Source: PALSA-350 sp963743365
GTDB taxonomy: Bacteria; Acidobacteriota; Terriglobia; Terriglobales; Acidobacteriaceae
Assembly: GCA_963743365.1 (NCBI GenBank)
Contig: CAVUQE010000008.1
Span: 407,133-471,132 of the forward strand
Reading direction: 5' to 3'
Length of the DNA stretch: 64,000 nucleotides
In this document: positions 37,270 to 46,192 of the stretch, in pieces
Numbering within the stretch: the stretch's first letter is position 1
How the letters are laid out: each line of letters begins with the position of its first letter
The notes under the pieces: model-generated
The model's database searches: none
What the model was told of the DNA's origin: nothing
Seen by the model: only the letters and a program-made list of their open reading frames with translations
Translations under genes and position numbers: made by a program

Positions 37270-37809
37270 ATGCATTGGCAAGGTGAGTTGCTGAACATCC
37301 ACGTCGCACCGAAAGCGTCGGCACCGATGGTCGGGCTCTCCGAGGTGCGCTTGGTCGCCGGCATCGGGCTAGAGGGCGACCGTTACGCGATGAGGCTGGG
37401 GACCTACTCGAAGAACCACCACATCGATCGTCAGGCGACGCTGATTGAAGCCGAGGTGCTGGAAGCGCTTGCTCGCGACCGCGGCGTCGAGCTTGCACCC
37501 CACGAGCATAGGCGAAACTTGACGACGCGCAATGTGCCGCTCAGCCATCTTGTGGGGCAATACTTTCGTATCGGCGACTGCGTGTTGTATGGCGGGCGGC
37601 TTAACGTGCCGTGCCTTTATCTCGAAAATCTAATCGCCAAAAAGGTGTTCAAGGCGCTGCTGAACCGTTCGGGGCTCAACTGTAGAATCGTCGTTGGAGG
37701 AATCATCCGCGCCCACGATCGCATCGACTGGTGCGATCCGGGCTCGCTCGCTGTCTCTGTTCGTCTAGCGAACGAAGCAATTCCGCTCCAACGCCCGCCG
37801 GAAGCGTGA
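37270..37809 (+). CDS. MOSC-domain protein
   Basis: 179 residues from ATG 37270. The MOSC fold is recognised by LLNIHVAPKASAPMVGLSEV, VAGIGLEGDRYAMRLGTYS, LIEAEVLEAL, HEHRRNLTTRNVPLSHLVG and FRIGDCVLYGGRLNVPC with the conserved cysteine. MOSC domains bind sulfur carried from molybdenum-cofactor sulfurases or handle molybdopterin-type substrates. Alone, with no cofactor-synthesis neighbour, so the role is open. No strong ribosome-binding site is visible. Confidence 0.8.
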   Translation: MHWQGELLNIHVAPKASAPMVGLSEVRLVAGIGLEGDRYAMRLGTYSKNHHIDRQATLIEAEVLEALARDRGVELAPHEHRRNLTTRNVPLSHLVGQYFRIGDCVLYGGRLNVPCLYLENLIAKKVFKALLNRSGLNCRIVVGGIIRAHDRIDWCDPGSLAVSVRLANEAIPLQRPPEA

Positions 37810-38063
37810 TCGAGAGTTTGCGACGGCTCCGGCCCAAAGTTGCACTACCGGGGTTCTGCACCCACCGCTTATATCGAGGGAATCTTGTGAATTCTCCAAT
37901 TCCCCGTCAAGCGTCTGCACCGTCGACGGGGGCGGCGCGCGGGCGGGCGGTGACTTTCCGCTGATTCGGATTGAACACCGCGTCAGCAACTTCCGCGTTA
38001 CCCGACCCGGGAGTTCAGCTTTGCACAGTGATCTGTACGGAAAGCAAACATACTCGGCCAGAT

Positions 38064-38163
38064 GCCGGACGGGGGATGCGAGACGGATAACTCCCAAGTC
38101 GATGAGCCTAGAGTTTGGTGGTTATTTCGTCTGTCGCGGATCCTCGTCGCGGATCCTCGGGAT
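38064..38163. repeat. Repeat shared with 50.1 kb, copy 1
   Basis: The first part 'gccggacgggggatgcgaga ... ataactcccaagtcgatga' matches 50094-50137. The second part is a tandem pair of 'tcgcggatcc' (38138-38161), and a similar tandem pair occurs at 50217-50240. The spacer between the parts differs. Confidence 0.75.
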
Positions 38164-38248
38164 CTGCAGGATCGCGTGTCTCACTTTTTGGTGCAGTCCA
38201 GGATGTATGGAGGCCGGCAGGCGGGCGCCAGGCGCGAGCCGGCCATCC

Positions 38249-38305
38249 AGAATGGCAGAGCGCGGCGCCATACAAACCTGTTAGTCAGGGTCTGATGACG
38301 CGGCC
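38249..38305. repeat. 57-bp repeat shared with 33.5 kb
   Basis: Matches 33537-33594 over nearly its full length with scattered substitutions; both copies run 'agaatggcagagcgc' to 'gacgcggcc/ggcgcggcc'. No coding meaning seen. Confidence 0.75.
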
Positions 38306-38481
38306 GGCTTTTGAGAGTCAGCTCGATCGAACCAGTGGCGTTCGGGCATTTTAATGGTCCAATAGAAATGGAGGAAAATGGCTCTGTTCGATGTACCACT
38401 CCTGGCCTAGTATCAGTTCTGATATCGACAAACGCAAGCGTAGGCGTTGCGTTTTGATTGCGACTCGTGGGAGATCGACAG

Positions 38482-39315
38482 ATGAAAATTGGCGTTTGGT
38501 TCTATGGTTTGGGCACCGTGCTCACCGGCATTCTCAATATCGCGTGGGGTGAGTTCGATGCCTCTCATCAACCCATCAAAGCCCTGGTCACCAATGGTGC
38601 TGGTCAACACATGCTGGCTTACATCGCGGGCATTTGGCTGATCGCAGCCGGTCTTGCGATGTTGTGGCCGCGCAGCGAAAAGATCGGCGCCGCCGCAGCC
38701 GCCATCCTCTACTCGATTTTTGCGGCACTTTGGCTAACCCGGTACTATGGCGGAATTCACACGCTGGGCTGGCGCATCGATGTCATACTCGGCGTTTCTT
38801 TCGGGCTCGCTCAGCAATTGATGCTCGTCGCTGCGGCAGCACTCCTCTACGTGTCCACCACCTCACCGGATTCCCTGTTGCAAACGAGAGTGCCTATCGC
38901 CGCACGTTGGATGCTGGGATTGCCTCCGATCCTCTTCGGCTTATTTCACCTGATCGGCATTCGCGTCTTCGCGACCATCGTTCCGCGGTGGATGGGGTTT
39001 GGATATTTTTGGGCGGGGCTGACCGGAGTCGCCTTCCTTCTCGCGGGCCTGGCCATTTGCTCAGGAATCAGGGATGTTCTGGCACTCAGGCTGCTTGCCT
39101 TGATGCTGTTGCTGTTCGATGTTCTTGTGGAGATGCCTCCTATTTTCATCCGCCTGCACGATCAGCCAACATGGGGAGCCGCTGTCTACAACCTGCCTGC
39201 GATCGGAGCATGCTGGATATTCGCAGAGTTCCTGGTAAGCCGCGCAGGTCTCGTAAGAACAGGGGATGTCCCTGACGCCCGATCTGGCAGTTATCAATTC
39301 GATGTTGCCCGGTAA
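38482..39315 (+). CDS. Multi-spanning membrane protein, unknown function
   Basis: 277 residues from ATG 38482 with about seven or eight hydrophobic segments (starting FYGLGTVLTGILNIAWG, then AYIAGIWLIAAGLAML, AAAAAILYSIFAALWL, VILGVSFGLAQQLMLVAAAA and others). The first segment resembles DoxX-like small membrane proteins, but I cannot assign a family with confidence. A single gene between repeat-rich DNA and a VapBC-type pair. Confidence 0.65.
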   Translation: MKIGVWFYGLGTVLTGILNIAWGEFDASHQPIKALVTNGAGQHMLAYIAGIWLIAAGLAMLWPRSEKIGAAAAAILYSIFAALWLTRYYGGIHTLGWRIDVILGVSFGLAQQLMLVAAAALLYVSTTSPDSLLQTRVPIAARWMLGLPPILFGLFHLIGIRVFATIVPRWMGFGYFWAGLTGVAFLLAGLAICSGIRDVLALRLLALMLLLFDVLVEMPPIFIRLHDQPTWGAAVYNLPAIGACWIFAEFLVSRAGLVRTGDVPDARSGSYQFDVAR

Positions 39316-39531
39316 CAAGACGATGAAGAGCTGATGCCTGGCTTTCTCATGCTTAGAGGCGTGATGGCGGGCATTGCCGCTGGGTTTGCGTCAGGATTAC
39401 TTGATGTCACTGCCGGCGGAATTCTCGTCCCTGTCCTATCCAGATATTGTCCCTTCGATACCCGCTGTCACGTAAACTCGACAGCGGAAAAGAGGTCATA
39501 TTATTCTGGTCATATTGATAGGGGCATTGTC

Positions 39532-39759
39532 ATGCAGAAAATGGCCGCAGCGCAGTTCAAAGCTCAATGCCTTGCCGTGATGGATCAGGTATCGCAAAGT
39601 GGCCGCCCCGTCGTAATTACCAAGCATGGCAAACCTGTGGTGAAACTGGTTCCTGCAAACGAAGGCGAGGATGAGATCTTCGGGGCCCTGGCAGGCATCG
39701 CCAGAATTAAGGGTGATATTGAGAACACGGTTCCGGCCAGCGATTGGGAAGCGGAATGA
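39532..39759 (+). CDS. Phd/YefM-type antitoxin
   Basis: 75 residues from ATG 39532, preceded by AGGGG. The N-terminal Phd/YefM fold reads MAAAQFKAQCLAVMDQVSQS then RPVVITKHGKPVVKLVPA, with an acidic toxin-binding tail (ENTVPASDWEAE). The open frame upstream to 39334 is unrelated in composition. Its stop overlaps the toxin ATG (ATGA). Confidence 0.9.
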   Translation: MQKMAAAQFKAQCLAVMDQVSQSGRPVVITKHGKPVVKLVPANEGEDEIFGALAGIARIKGDIENTVPASDWEAE

Positions 39760-40145
39760 TCCTTCTTGATACTCCTATTCTCGTCTGGCTTCTGATCGCT
39801 CCTGAAAATCTTTCACCAAAAGCAAAGAAGGCAATCCTGGCGGCCCGCAAGTCTGGGCCGCTTGCTCTTTCTGCGATCAGCCTTTGGGAAATTGCATGGC
39901 TGGCAGTGAACAAGCGAATCGATATCGATGTGAGCGTCGATTCGTTTGTGAAGAAATGTGCTTCCTATGTGCAGGTTCTCCCTATTACTCCAGAGATAGC
40001 GGTTCGTTCTGTTCAGTTCCCAAAATCCTTCCCCAAGGGTCCGCAGGACAGAATCATTGGAGCAACCGCGCTTGTTGAGGGCATTCGCCTTCTGACGCAT
40101 GACAAGATGATCGTGAAGTCTGGTCTGGTTCCTCTGGCAGCGTAG
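39756..40145 (+). CDS. vapC: VapC-type PIN-domain toxin
   Basis: 129 residues. PIN acidic residues: MILLDTPILVWLL (Asp5), ISLWEIAWLAVNKR (Glu), DRIIGATALVEGI (Asp) and LLTHDKMI (Asp). Intact, with ATGA overlap to the Phd-type antitoxin. The 3' 130 bases also occur as an orphan fragment at 32277-32407, so this or a sister locus was the donor. Confidence 0.9.
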   Translation: MILLDTPILVWLLIAPENLSPKAKKAILAARKSGPLALSAISLWEIAWLAVNKRIDIDVSVDSFVKKCASYVQVLPITPEIAVRSVQFPKSFPKGPQDRIIGATALVEGIRLLTHDKMIVKSGLVPLAA

Positions 40146-40353
40146 CGCTCAGGACTCCGCCGGGGACGGACGAAACGCACTCCGTCATAAAAGGAGGCGT
40201 TGCGTCGTGTAACCTGGCGCACTTAATTCATCGGATACTTTTCTTCTGGGTCCCGCGCGTCATTACACATCTTCCGGTCCCCTTATCTTCTCGTCCCCTT
40301 ACCTTCTCCCGAGTGATAGATTGGCAGTCACGATGTAATCGGAGTGAATCTCC

Positions 40354-41170
40354 TTGTTGATGCCACCGCGCCCTGTTCTGCTGGCTGCCGCCGTGCTCAT
40401 CACCGCCTTTCCCCGACCCCTGGTTGGGCAGGCAGCGGCCCCTTCCACGACGACAGAGATCCACCCGGATCGCAGCGTCACCTTCCGCTATCAGTCTCCC
40501 GGGGCTACCAGCGTTGCACTTAGCATCGATGCGAGCGCCAAGCCGCTCGCGATGACAAAGGATGCCACGGGTCTGTGGACGGTGACCACACCTCCTCTGC
40601 CGCCGCAGATTTACGGTTACACATTTGAGGTCGATGGCCACGCCCAGTTCGACCCGAACAATTACCTGCACATGCTGCCCAATTATTCCTTTATCTGGGA
40701 TCAGTTGGAGGTGCCGGGCGATGGGCCGCAGATGTGGGATATACAAGCCGTGGCCCACGGGGAACTGCACCTGCACCACTACACCACGAAGGTCGTCGAG
40801 GGACTGCCGGCACAGCAGGACGACTACATCGTTTACACCCCGCCAGGATACGATGCGCACGCGGAGACGAAATACCCGGTACTGTACTTGCTGCACGGCT
40901 GGGGCGGGGACGCTCATGAGTGGACGTCTGGGCTGCAGGCCGACAACATCCTGGATAATCTGTTGGCCCAGCATAAAATTCGGCCGATGGTGGTGGTGAT
41001 GCCACTGGGCTACGGGGACCTGCGCTTTCTAGGCAAGTTCGGCGTGGTGTGGCGGGATCGCCTGCTGGTGGATCACAACACCAGCTTGTTTTCGCAGGCG
41101 CTGCTGGCAGAGATTATCCCGCGGGTGGAGGCGGAGTACCGGGTGTCGGCCCGGCGTGAAGATCGCGCGA
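40354..41170 (+). pseudogene. Esterase (IsfD/CE1-like), 5' part, truncated by rearrangement
   Basis: A signal peptide and an N-terminal immunoglobulin-like esterase domain (SVTFRYQSPGATSVALSID ... QIYGYTFEVDG) are followed by the start of the alpha/beta-hydrolase domain (KYPVLYLLHGWGGDAHEWT, RPMVVVMPLGYGDLRF). The sequence leaves the family at 41170, before the nucleophile motif, and runs into the tail of an opposing regulator gene. The missing catalytic part (GLSMGGLES, GAHHFNVW) lies 2.66 kb away at 43829-44154. The last 419 bases are the left copy of a direct repeat. Confidence 0.85.
40752..41170. repeat. 419-bp direct repeat inside the split esterase gene, left copy
   Basis: Matches 43413-43831 at a constant offset of 2,661 bases with only a few substitutions. 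The boundaries are sharp: left of 'ggcccacgggg' and right of 'gatcgcgcga' the sequences are unrelated. The repeats bracket a 2.24-kb segment carrying a regulator and a small secreted protein. Confidence 0.92.
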
Positions 41171-42522
41171 CGGCGGCAGGACCTTTTCGGGTAGGGACAT
41201 TGCGCAGGTGGAAATCCTCGCTATCCCGAGAATTCAATTCTGTAGCCCGGGTAAGCTCATTGAGTGCCTGCACGCCATCGCCACGGTTGAAAAAGATCAT
41301 GCCTCCGTAATCTGTATGCGCTCGTGGGAGACTGTCGTCGAGATCGAGCGCCTTCCTAGCCGCGGCTTCCGCCTGCGGCAATACCTGGCGGGGATCCAAT
41401 TCACCACGGAGTGCCTCCATTGCGTAATAATCGGCAAGCCCGGTCCAACCAAGGGCATAGTCGGGCTGAATATTGACGGCCCGCTGGTAGTACCTGCCGG
41501 CATCTTCATTTCGTCCGACGACCCAAGAGTAGTGGCCGCGCAAGTAGGCGTCGTAAGCTTCCGGTCTGATGTAGCGGGCGTTGGCGTGCGGCGGCGTTGC
41601 ACTGTGCAAGCGAGCCGCGATGACTCTGGCGGCATCGTCGGGCAGCGCAGCAACATCGTTGGTGTTGCGATCGTAGCTTTCCGCCCATAGATGACTATCC
41701 GTGTCACCGCGGATAAGTTGCAGGGTCATATGTACCTGGTTACTGGAGCGCGAGACTGAGCCTTCGAGGATGGCGTCGACGTTGAGGGCGCGGGCGATTT
41801 CCGGCAGCGACCGGTGCGCCTCCTTGAATTGCATGGCGGAGGTGCGGGAGACGATCCGGAGGGTGGAATCCTTGGCGAGCATGGTCGTCAGTTCGTCGGT
41901 CATGCCGTCGGCGAAGTACTCCTCATTAGGATCGCCGGAGAGGTTGTCGAGGGGGAGAACGGCGAGGGAGGCGATCGGAGCGTGGGTGTCTCGATCGAGA
42001 AAGCGGGCAGCCAGCGGATGCGGGCCGAGGGTGAGTATAGAAATGATAGCGAGCACGGAGGCACATAGGGTGGTGATCACCCATAGTCTGTGACCGGGTT
42101 TGGTAGACGATGGGAGGACGGGCGTAGCAGAGATCTCCGGCGGAGCAGGAGGCAGGTCGACCGGCCCCCCGCAAGCTTGCGTTGGCTCGGTGAGCTCAAC
42201 GGCCGTAACCGGTGCGATGAAGCGGTAACCAGAGCCGGAGATCGTCTGCACAAACCGCGGCAGGTCCGAACTGTCATCAAGGACCTGGCGAATTTTACGA
42301 ATGGCCGTGTTGATCCCGTGTTCAATATCGACGAAAGACTTCCCGCTCCCAAAGGCACTGGGCAATTTCATTCCGGGTAACAACTTGTCCGTGTTTGGTG
42401 ACCAGGAGGACGAGAAGTTCGAGAGGCTTGCGCTCAAGCTTGAGCCTGCGGTCCTTGCGGCAGAGCTCAAATTTGCCGCAGTGGAGGCTGAAGTCGCCGA
42501 ATTGATAGACGACAACGCGCAC
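41171..42522 (-). pseudogene. CadC-like winged-helix/TPR transcriptional regulator, truncated and frameshifted
   Basis: The winged-helix N-terminus reads YQFGDFSLHCGKFELCRKDR ... VVTRNEIAQCLWEREVF from 42522 down to about 42340. One extra base then shifts the frame, and the domain ends with VDIEHGINTAIRKIRQVLDD ... TISGSGYRFIAP in the other register. A membrane helix (VITTLCASVLAIISIL), the conserved SLAVLPLDNLSGDPNEEYFADGMTDEL domain and several TPR-like units follow. The C-terminus is lost where the sequence becomes esterase DNA at 41170. The two lesions make it non-functional as written. Confidence 0.82.
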
Positions 42523-42709
42523 TGTCTCCCCCCTCAGCGTGGCTGAAGTATAGCACCGGTCAGAACCTGGACGGAGGAATCTCTCCCAGGTTCAGTGACT
42601 TACGCCTTCAGCTTTCTTCACCTCTGAATTTACCTTCCTGTATTGTTCCCCAACCCGACTTGGGTTTTATCTCGTGCGAGCCGGCAATTCCCCGGCAGAG
42701 GAGGAAGTC

Positions 42710-43324
42710 ATGAGATCAGGAAGTTGGAAAATTGTGCCGGCGCTGAGCGCGCTGGTAGTCGCAACCATGTTTGCTCCCGCTGCCCACGCCGGCTGCGGCC
42801 TCTATAGTCCAGCACCACACGGCGCCAGTTGGCAGCCCCAGATGGCCTCGCCGCGACTTGTACCAGCGGCTCTCAACATCGAAGACGAGGCTGCCACCCC
42901 GCACGGACCCAGCATAGTCGGAACCTGGAAAGAGCATTGGATCTCCGAAGGCAGTGATGGAATCAAGGACGGCACGGAGGTGGACGCTGGCTACGCTCAG
43001 TGGCATAGTGATGGCACGGAGATCAATGTCTCCGGCATGCGTGCTCCCCTAACCGGCGACGTTTGCCTCGGTGTATGGATAAAAACCGGCGCATGCACTT
43101 ATCAGCTGAACCACTTCGGCATCTCGTACGACGCCACAGGCGCCAACATCGTCGGCCCCGCCCGCATTCAGCAATGGCTAACCCTCGATGCCAAAGGGAA
43201 CGCAACCTCGGGAAAATTCACCATCGATCAGTGGGACGAGGCGGGCAATTTGCTCGGTCACGTTCAGGGCAATGTCATCGGAACCAGAGTGACCATGGAA
43301 ACTGGATTCCAGAGCGTTGAGTAA
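42710..43324 (+). CDS. Small exported protein, unknown function
   Basis: 204 residues from ATG 42710, placed right after AGAGGAGGAAG. A signal peptide (WKIVPALSALVVATMFAPAAHA) is followed by a beta-rich part: GPSIVGTWKEHWISEG, VDAGYAQWHSDGTEINVSG, GVWIKTGACTYQLNHFGISY, GKFTIDQWDEAGNLLG. It resembles small lipocalin-like exported proteins of acidobacteria; no function known. It lies inside the segment bracketed by the 419-bp repeats and is intact. Confidence 0.75.
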   Translation: MRSGSWKIVPALSALVVATMFAPAAHAGCGLYSPAPHGASWQPQMASPRLVPAALNIEDEAATPHGPSIVGTWKEHWISEGSDGIKDGTEVDAGYAQWHSDGTEINVSGMRAPLTGDVCLGVWIKTGACTYQLNHFGISYDATGANIVGPARIQQWLTLDAKGNATSGKFTIDQWDEAGNLLGHVQGNVIGTRVTMETGFQSVE

Positions 43325-43412
43325 GTTCAATCCCGATTGGCAAACGCGGGTCTCGCTCGACGCTAATTGAATCGAAGCGTGACCCGCGTTTGCAGATCGG
43401 ACCGCCAATCGC

Positions 43413-43831
43413 GGCCCACGGGGAGCTGCACCTGGACCACTCCACCACGAAGGTCGTCGAGGGACTGCCGGCAAAGCAGGACGACTAGATCGTTTACACC
43501 CCGCCAGGGTACGATGCGCGCGCGGAGACGAAATACCCGGTACTGTACTTGCTGCACGGCTGGGGCGGGGACGCTCATGAGTGGACGTCTGGGCTGCAGG
43601 CCGACAACATCCTGGATAATCTGTTGGCCCAGCATAAAATTCGGCCGATGGTGGTGGTGATGCCACTGGGCTACGGGGACCTGCGCTTTCTAGGCAAGTT
43701 CGGCGTGGTGTGGCGGGATCGCCTGTTGGTGGATCACAACACCAGCTTGTTTTCGCAGGCGCTGCTGGCAGAGATTATGCCGCGGGTGGAGGCGGAGTAC
43801 CGGGTGTCAGCCCGGCGTGAAGATCGCGCGA
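43413..43831. repeat. 419-bp direct repeat, right copy
   Basis: Partner of 40752-41170. It continues on its right side into authentic esterase sequence, while the left copy continues on its left side into authentic esterase sequence; this is the pattern of a duplication or insertion that split one gene. Confidence 0.92.
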
Positions 43832-44154
43832 TCGCGGGCCTGTCGATGGGCGGGTTGGAGAGCCTTACCATTGGGCTCACCCACCCCGCGCAGTTCGCGT
43901 ACGTTGGCGGCTTTAGCTCCGCAGTGCATCTGTTGGACCCGGCGACGCAGTTGGCGGGCGTGGATGCGGCGAAGCTGCGCCTGCTGTGGATTGCGTGCGG
44001 CGTGGATGACGGCCTCGTGACCGCGAACCGCAAGTTGATCGCCTATCTGAAGGCCAAGGGGCTTACCGTCACCGCGGTGGAGACGCCGGGCGCGCACCAT
44101 TTCAACGTGTGGCGGGATAACCTGGTCCAGTTCGCGCCGCTGCTGTTTCGCTAG
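43413..44154 (+). pseudogene. Esterase, 3' part with nonsense codon
   Basis: A second esterase piece. It lacks the signal peptide and N-terminal domain, and has TAG (around 43486-43488) where the other copy has a Tyr codon (GLPAKQDD-stop-IVYTPPG). From MLHGWGGDAHEW onward it is open to 44154 and contains the catalytic parts absent from the left piece: nucleophile GLSMGGLES, the Asp region ACGVDDGLV and the His motif GAHHFNVWR. Together with 40354-40751 it would rebuild one complete esterase. Confidence 0.85.
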
Positions 44155-44278
44155 GGGGAGAACTCGGAACTTGGGGACCAGACAGAACGTTTCCGCGTTT
44201 GTGCGTGATTGCAGGTAAACGGGGTCCCCGGGTTACCTTCCACGAAACTTCTGTCCACGAAACTTCGTATAAACGGGA

Positions 44279-45499
44279 ATGTCGATGATCAGGGTCTTGT
44301 GTATCAGAGCTATTGTCCTTGCGCTATTCCTGACCGGTGCGGTTGCTATTGGTCGAGCACAGGATCTAGCGATCACGCGCGCCACTGTCTACGCCGCGCC
44401 AGATGCGCCGGCGCGGAGGGACGTAACAATCGTGATCCGTCATGGAGTGATCGCGGGAGTTGGGGAGCATCTGCGCATCCCCAAGGGCATGGAGACGATT
44501 TCCTGCCAAGCCTGCGTGGTGCTTGCCGGTTTCTGGAATGCGCATGTCCATTTCATGGAGCCGCAGTGGAACGACGCCGCGAACCAACCCGCAGATAAAT
44601 TGGCACGCCAGATCGGCGAGATGCTCACGCACTCGGGCTTTACGACAGTGGTAGATACTGGCTCGGACGGGGAGAATACGATTGCACTGCGGCGGCGCGT
44701 GGACAGCGGCGAAGTCCTGGGACCGCGCATCTTTACCGCGGGCATCCCTATCTTTCCCGCGCATGCGTTGCCGTACTACTTAGCGGAGCTTCCGCCAGAA
44801 TTGAAGGCAAAGATGGCACAGCCTGAAACGGCTGCAGACGCAGTGACCATTGTCGATAGAAACCGAGCGGCCGGATGCGACATCGTAAAGCTCTTCACCG
44901 GTTCGATTGTAAGCCCCGGCCACATCACTCCGATGCAAGTGGCGATCGCGCGTGCCGCGGTCGATGAGGCACATCGACATGGGCAGCTGGTCTTTTCGCA
45001 TTCCTCAAACCTCGAGGGCACGAAAGTGGCCATTGACGCTGGGGTGGACGTTCTGGCGCATACGCCGGAGGCTACCAGTGGAATCGATGAGGCAATGCTG
45101 CGGCGCATGATTGCGCAACACATGACGATCATTCCGACACTCAAGCTGTTCTCGCGCGACGACAATATCGCGAACATTCGCGGGCTCGACTACCGGTTTC
45201 ACCAGCTTGGGGGAAGGCTGGTTTATGGCACCGACACCGGGTTTCTCACGGATTACGACCAGAGCGAGGAATTTCGTCAGCTGATGCAGGCTGGGTTTGG
45301 ATTTCGCGACGTGCTGGCCATGTTGACGACGGCTCCGGCGGAGCTGTTTCATCTATCGCAGCGCGAAGGCAGGGTGATGCCCGGAATGCGCGGTGATCTG
45401 ACGATTCTGTCAGAGGATCCGGCGTCGGGGAACCCGGAGGCGTTCACCAAGGTCAGATATACGATCCGTGGCGGCAAGGTGATCTGGCACTCGAATTAG
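44279..45499 (+). CDS. Exported amidohydrolase-superfamily protein
   Basis: 406 residues with a signal peptide (VLCIRAIVLALFLTGAVAIG). Metal ligands of the superfamily are in place: FWNAHVHF (His-x-His), DIVKLFTGS (bridging Lys), LVFSHSS (His), DVLAHTPE (His) and LVYGTDTGF (Asp). It belongs to the imidazolonepropionase/prolidase-like branch acting on amide or ester bonds; the substrate is unknown. It begins ATGTCGATG with no strong ribosome-binding site. Its stop codon lies inside the start of a 78-bp dispersed repeat. Confidence 0.85.
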   Translation: MSMIRVLCIRAIVLALFLTGAVAIGRAQDLAITRATVYAAPDAPARRDVTIVIRHGVIAGVGEHLRIPKGMETISCQACVVLAGFWNAHVHFMEPQWNDAANQPADKLARQIGEMLTHSGFTTVVDTGSDGENTIALRRRVDSGEVLGPRIFTAGIPIFPAHALPYYLAELPPELKAKMAQPETAADAVTIVDRNRAAGCDIVKLFTGSIVSPGHITPMQVAIARAAVDEAHRHGQLVFSHSSNLEGTKVAIDAGVDVLAHTPEATSGIDEAMLRRMIAQHMTIIPTLKLFSRDDNIANIRGLDYRFHQLGGRLVYGTDTGFLTDYDQSEEFRQLMQAGFGFRDVLAMLTTAPAELFHLSQREGRVMPGMRGDLTILSEDPASGNPEAFTKVRYTIRGGKVIWHSN

Positions 45500-45571
45500 G
45501 GGGCGAAGCGATGCGGCGGCGGAACTGCGGGACGGAAGGGACTTTATCTTTGCCATCACAATCGTGACACC
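45494..45571. repeat. 78-bp repeat, copy 2
   Basis: Matches 36981-37058. Its first bases (aattag) include the amidohydrolase stop codon. It is followed by the recurring 'ttccgtctgccc' motif at 45582. Confidence 0.8.
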
Positions 45572-45655
45572 CAAGTAAAGGTTCCGTCTGCCCGCAGTGG
45601 CTCGTCTGATAGTCCTCTTGCGCTTCTCGGCGTAACCAAGACGGAAGAGCGGACC

Positions 45656-46192
45656 TCAGCCCCTCTTCTTCTTCAACAACTGACTCAAATCGTCAACCCC
45701 TTCGCGTTCGAGAACCGTACCAAGCTTGGTGTCGCTACGATAACCCTTGGCAAAATCGTCACCGTATTCATCACGGAGTGTCCCAACTAGGGTGTCACTA
45801 CGCTTTTTGCGAATTTCACCGTCTTCGTTGCGAGAGCGGCCATCGAGACCGGGATGTTTCGGTGCTTTTGCCATATTTTTCTCTCCGGGCCGAATGCTTG
45901 GGTCACTTTGAAATTCTTGCTGCTGGAGTGCCTGATGAATCAGCATTTTCAGATAGGTTTGATACTTGAGACCTTTTTGTTCTGCATGAAAGCGAGCTTT
46001 TGCGATATCTTCGGGGTCTAGCCGGATTGTTGTGGTGGGGGTATTCCCTCGCCGCGCGACAGTTCCACGCCCGAGTTTTCCCTCAGCTGCAGCTCGCTCA
46101 AACTGTTGGGTGAGCTGATCCTGATTGGCAACCCACCAATGCGCTTCGTCGCGTTCGGTCTTCAACTTAGGAACCTTGAGGGTTTGTTCCAT
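45656..46192 (-). CDS. brnA: BrnA/CopG-type antitoxin with a C-terminal extension
   Basis: 178 residues from ATG 46192. Residues 1-100 form an antitoxin with a ribbon-helix-helix part (TPTTTIRLDPEDIAKARFHA then KGLKYQTYLKMLIHQAL). From residue 107 the protein changes character: MAKAPKHPGLDGRSRNEDGE, KRSDTLVGTLRDEYGDDFAKG, DTKLGTVLEREGVDDLSQLL. In other genomes I know this second unit as a separate ~70-residue protein. ATG 45874 at its head has CGGAGAG just upstream, so it may also be made on its own. The start overlaps the BrnT gene by 26 bases. Confidence 0.78.
   Translation of the reverse strand: MEQTLKVPKLKTERDEAHWWVANQDQLTQQFERAAAEGKLGRGTVARRGNTPTTTIRLDPEDIAKARFHAEQKGLKYQTYLKMLIHQALQQQEFQSDPSIRPGEKNMAKAPKHPGLDGRSRNEDGEIRKKRSDTLVGTLRDEYGDDFAKGYRSDTKLGTVLEREGVDDLSQLLKKKRG

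Larger units (their letters stand above)
37810..38481. other. Intergenic region with two dispersed repeats
   Basis: About 670 bases without a gene. It holds copy 1 of a repeat shared with 50.1 kb (38064-38163) and the 57-bp repeat shared with 33.5 kb (38249-38305). Confidence 0.6.

Noticed and set aside
42674..42709. Upstream start (42674) for the small exported protein
   Set aside because: The GAGGAAG site and signal peptide fit ATG 42710 better.
43367..43660. 97-codon frame at the right esterase copy
   Set aside because: Wrong register; the esterase reads in the frame of 43549-44154.
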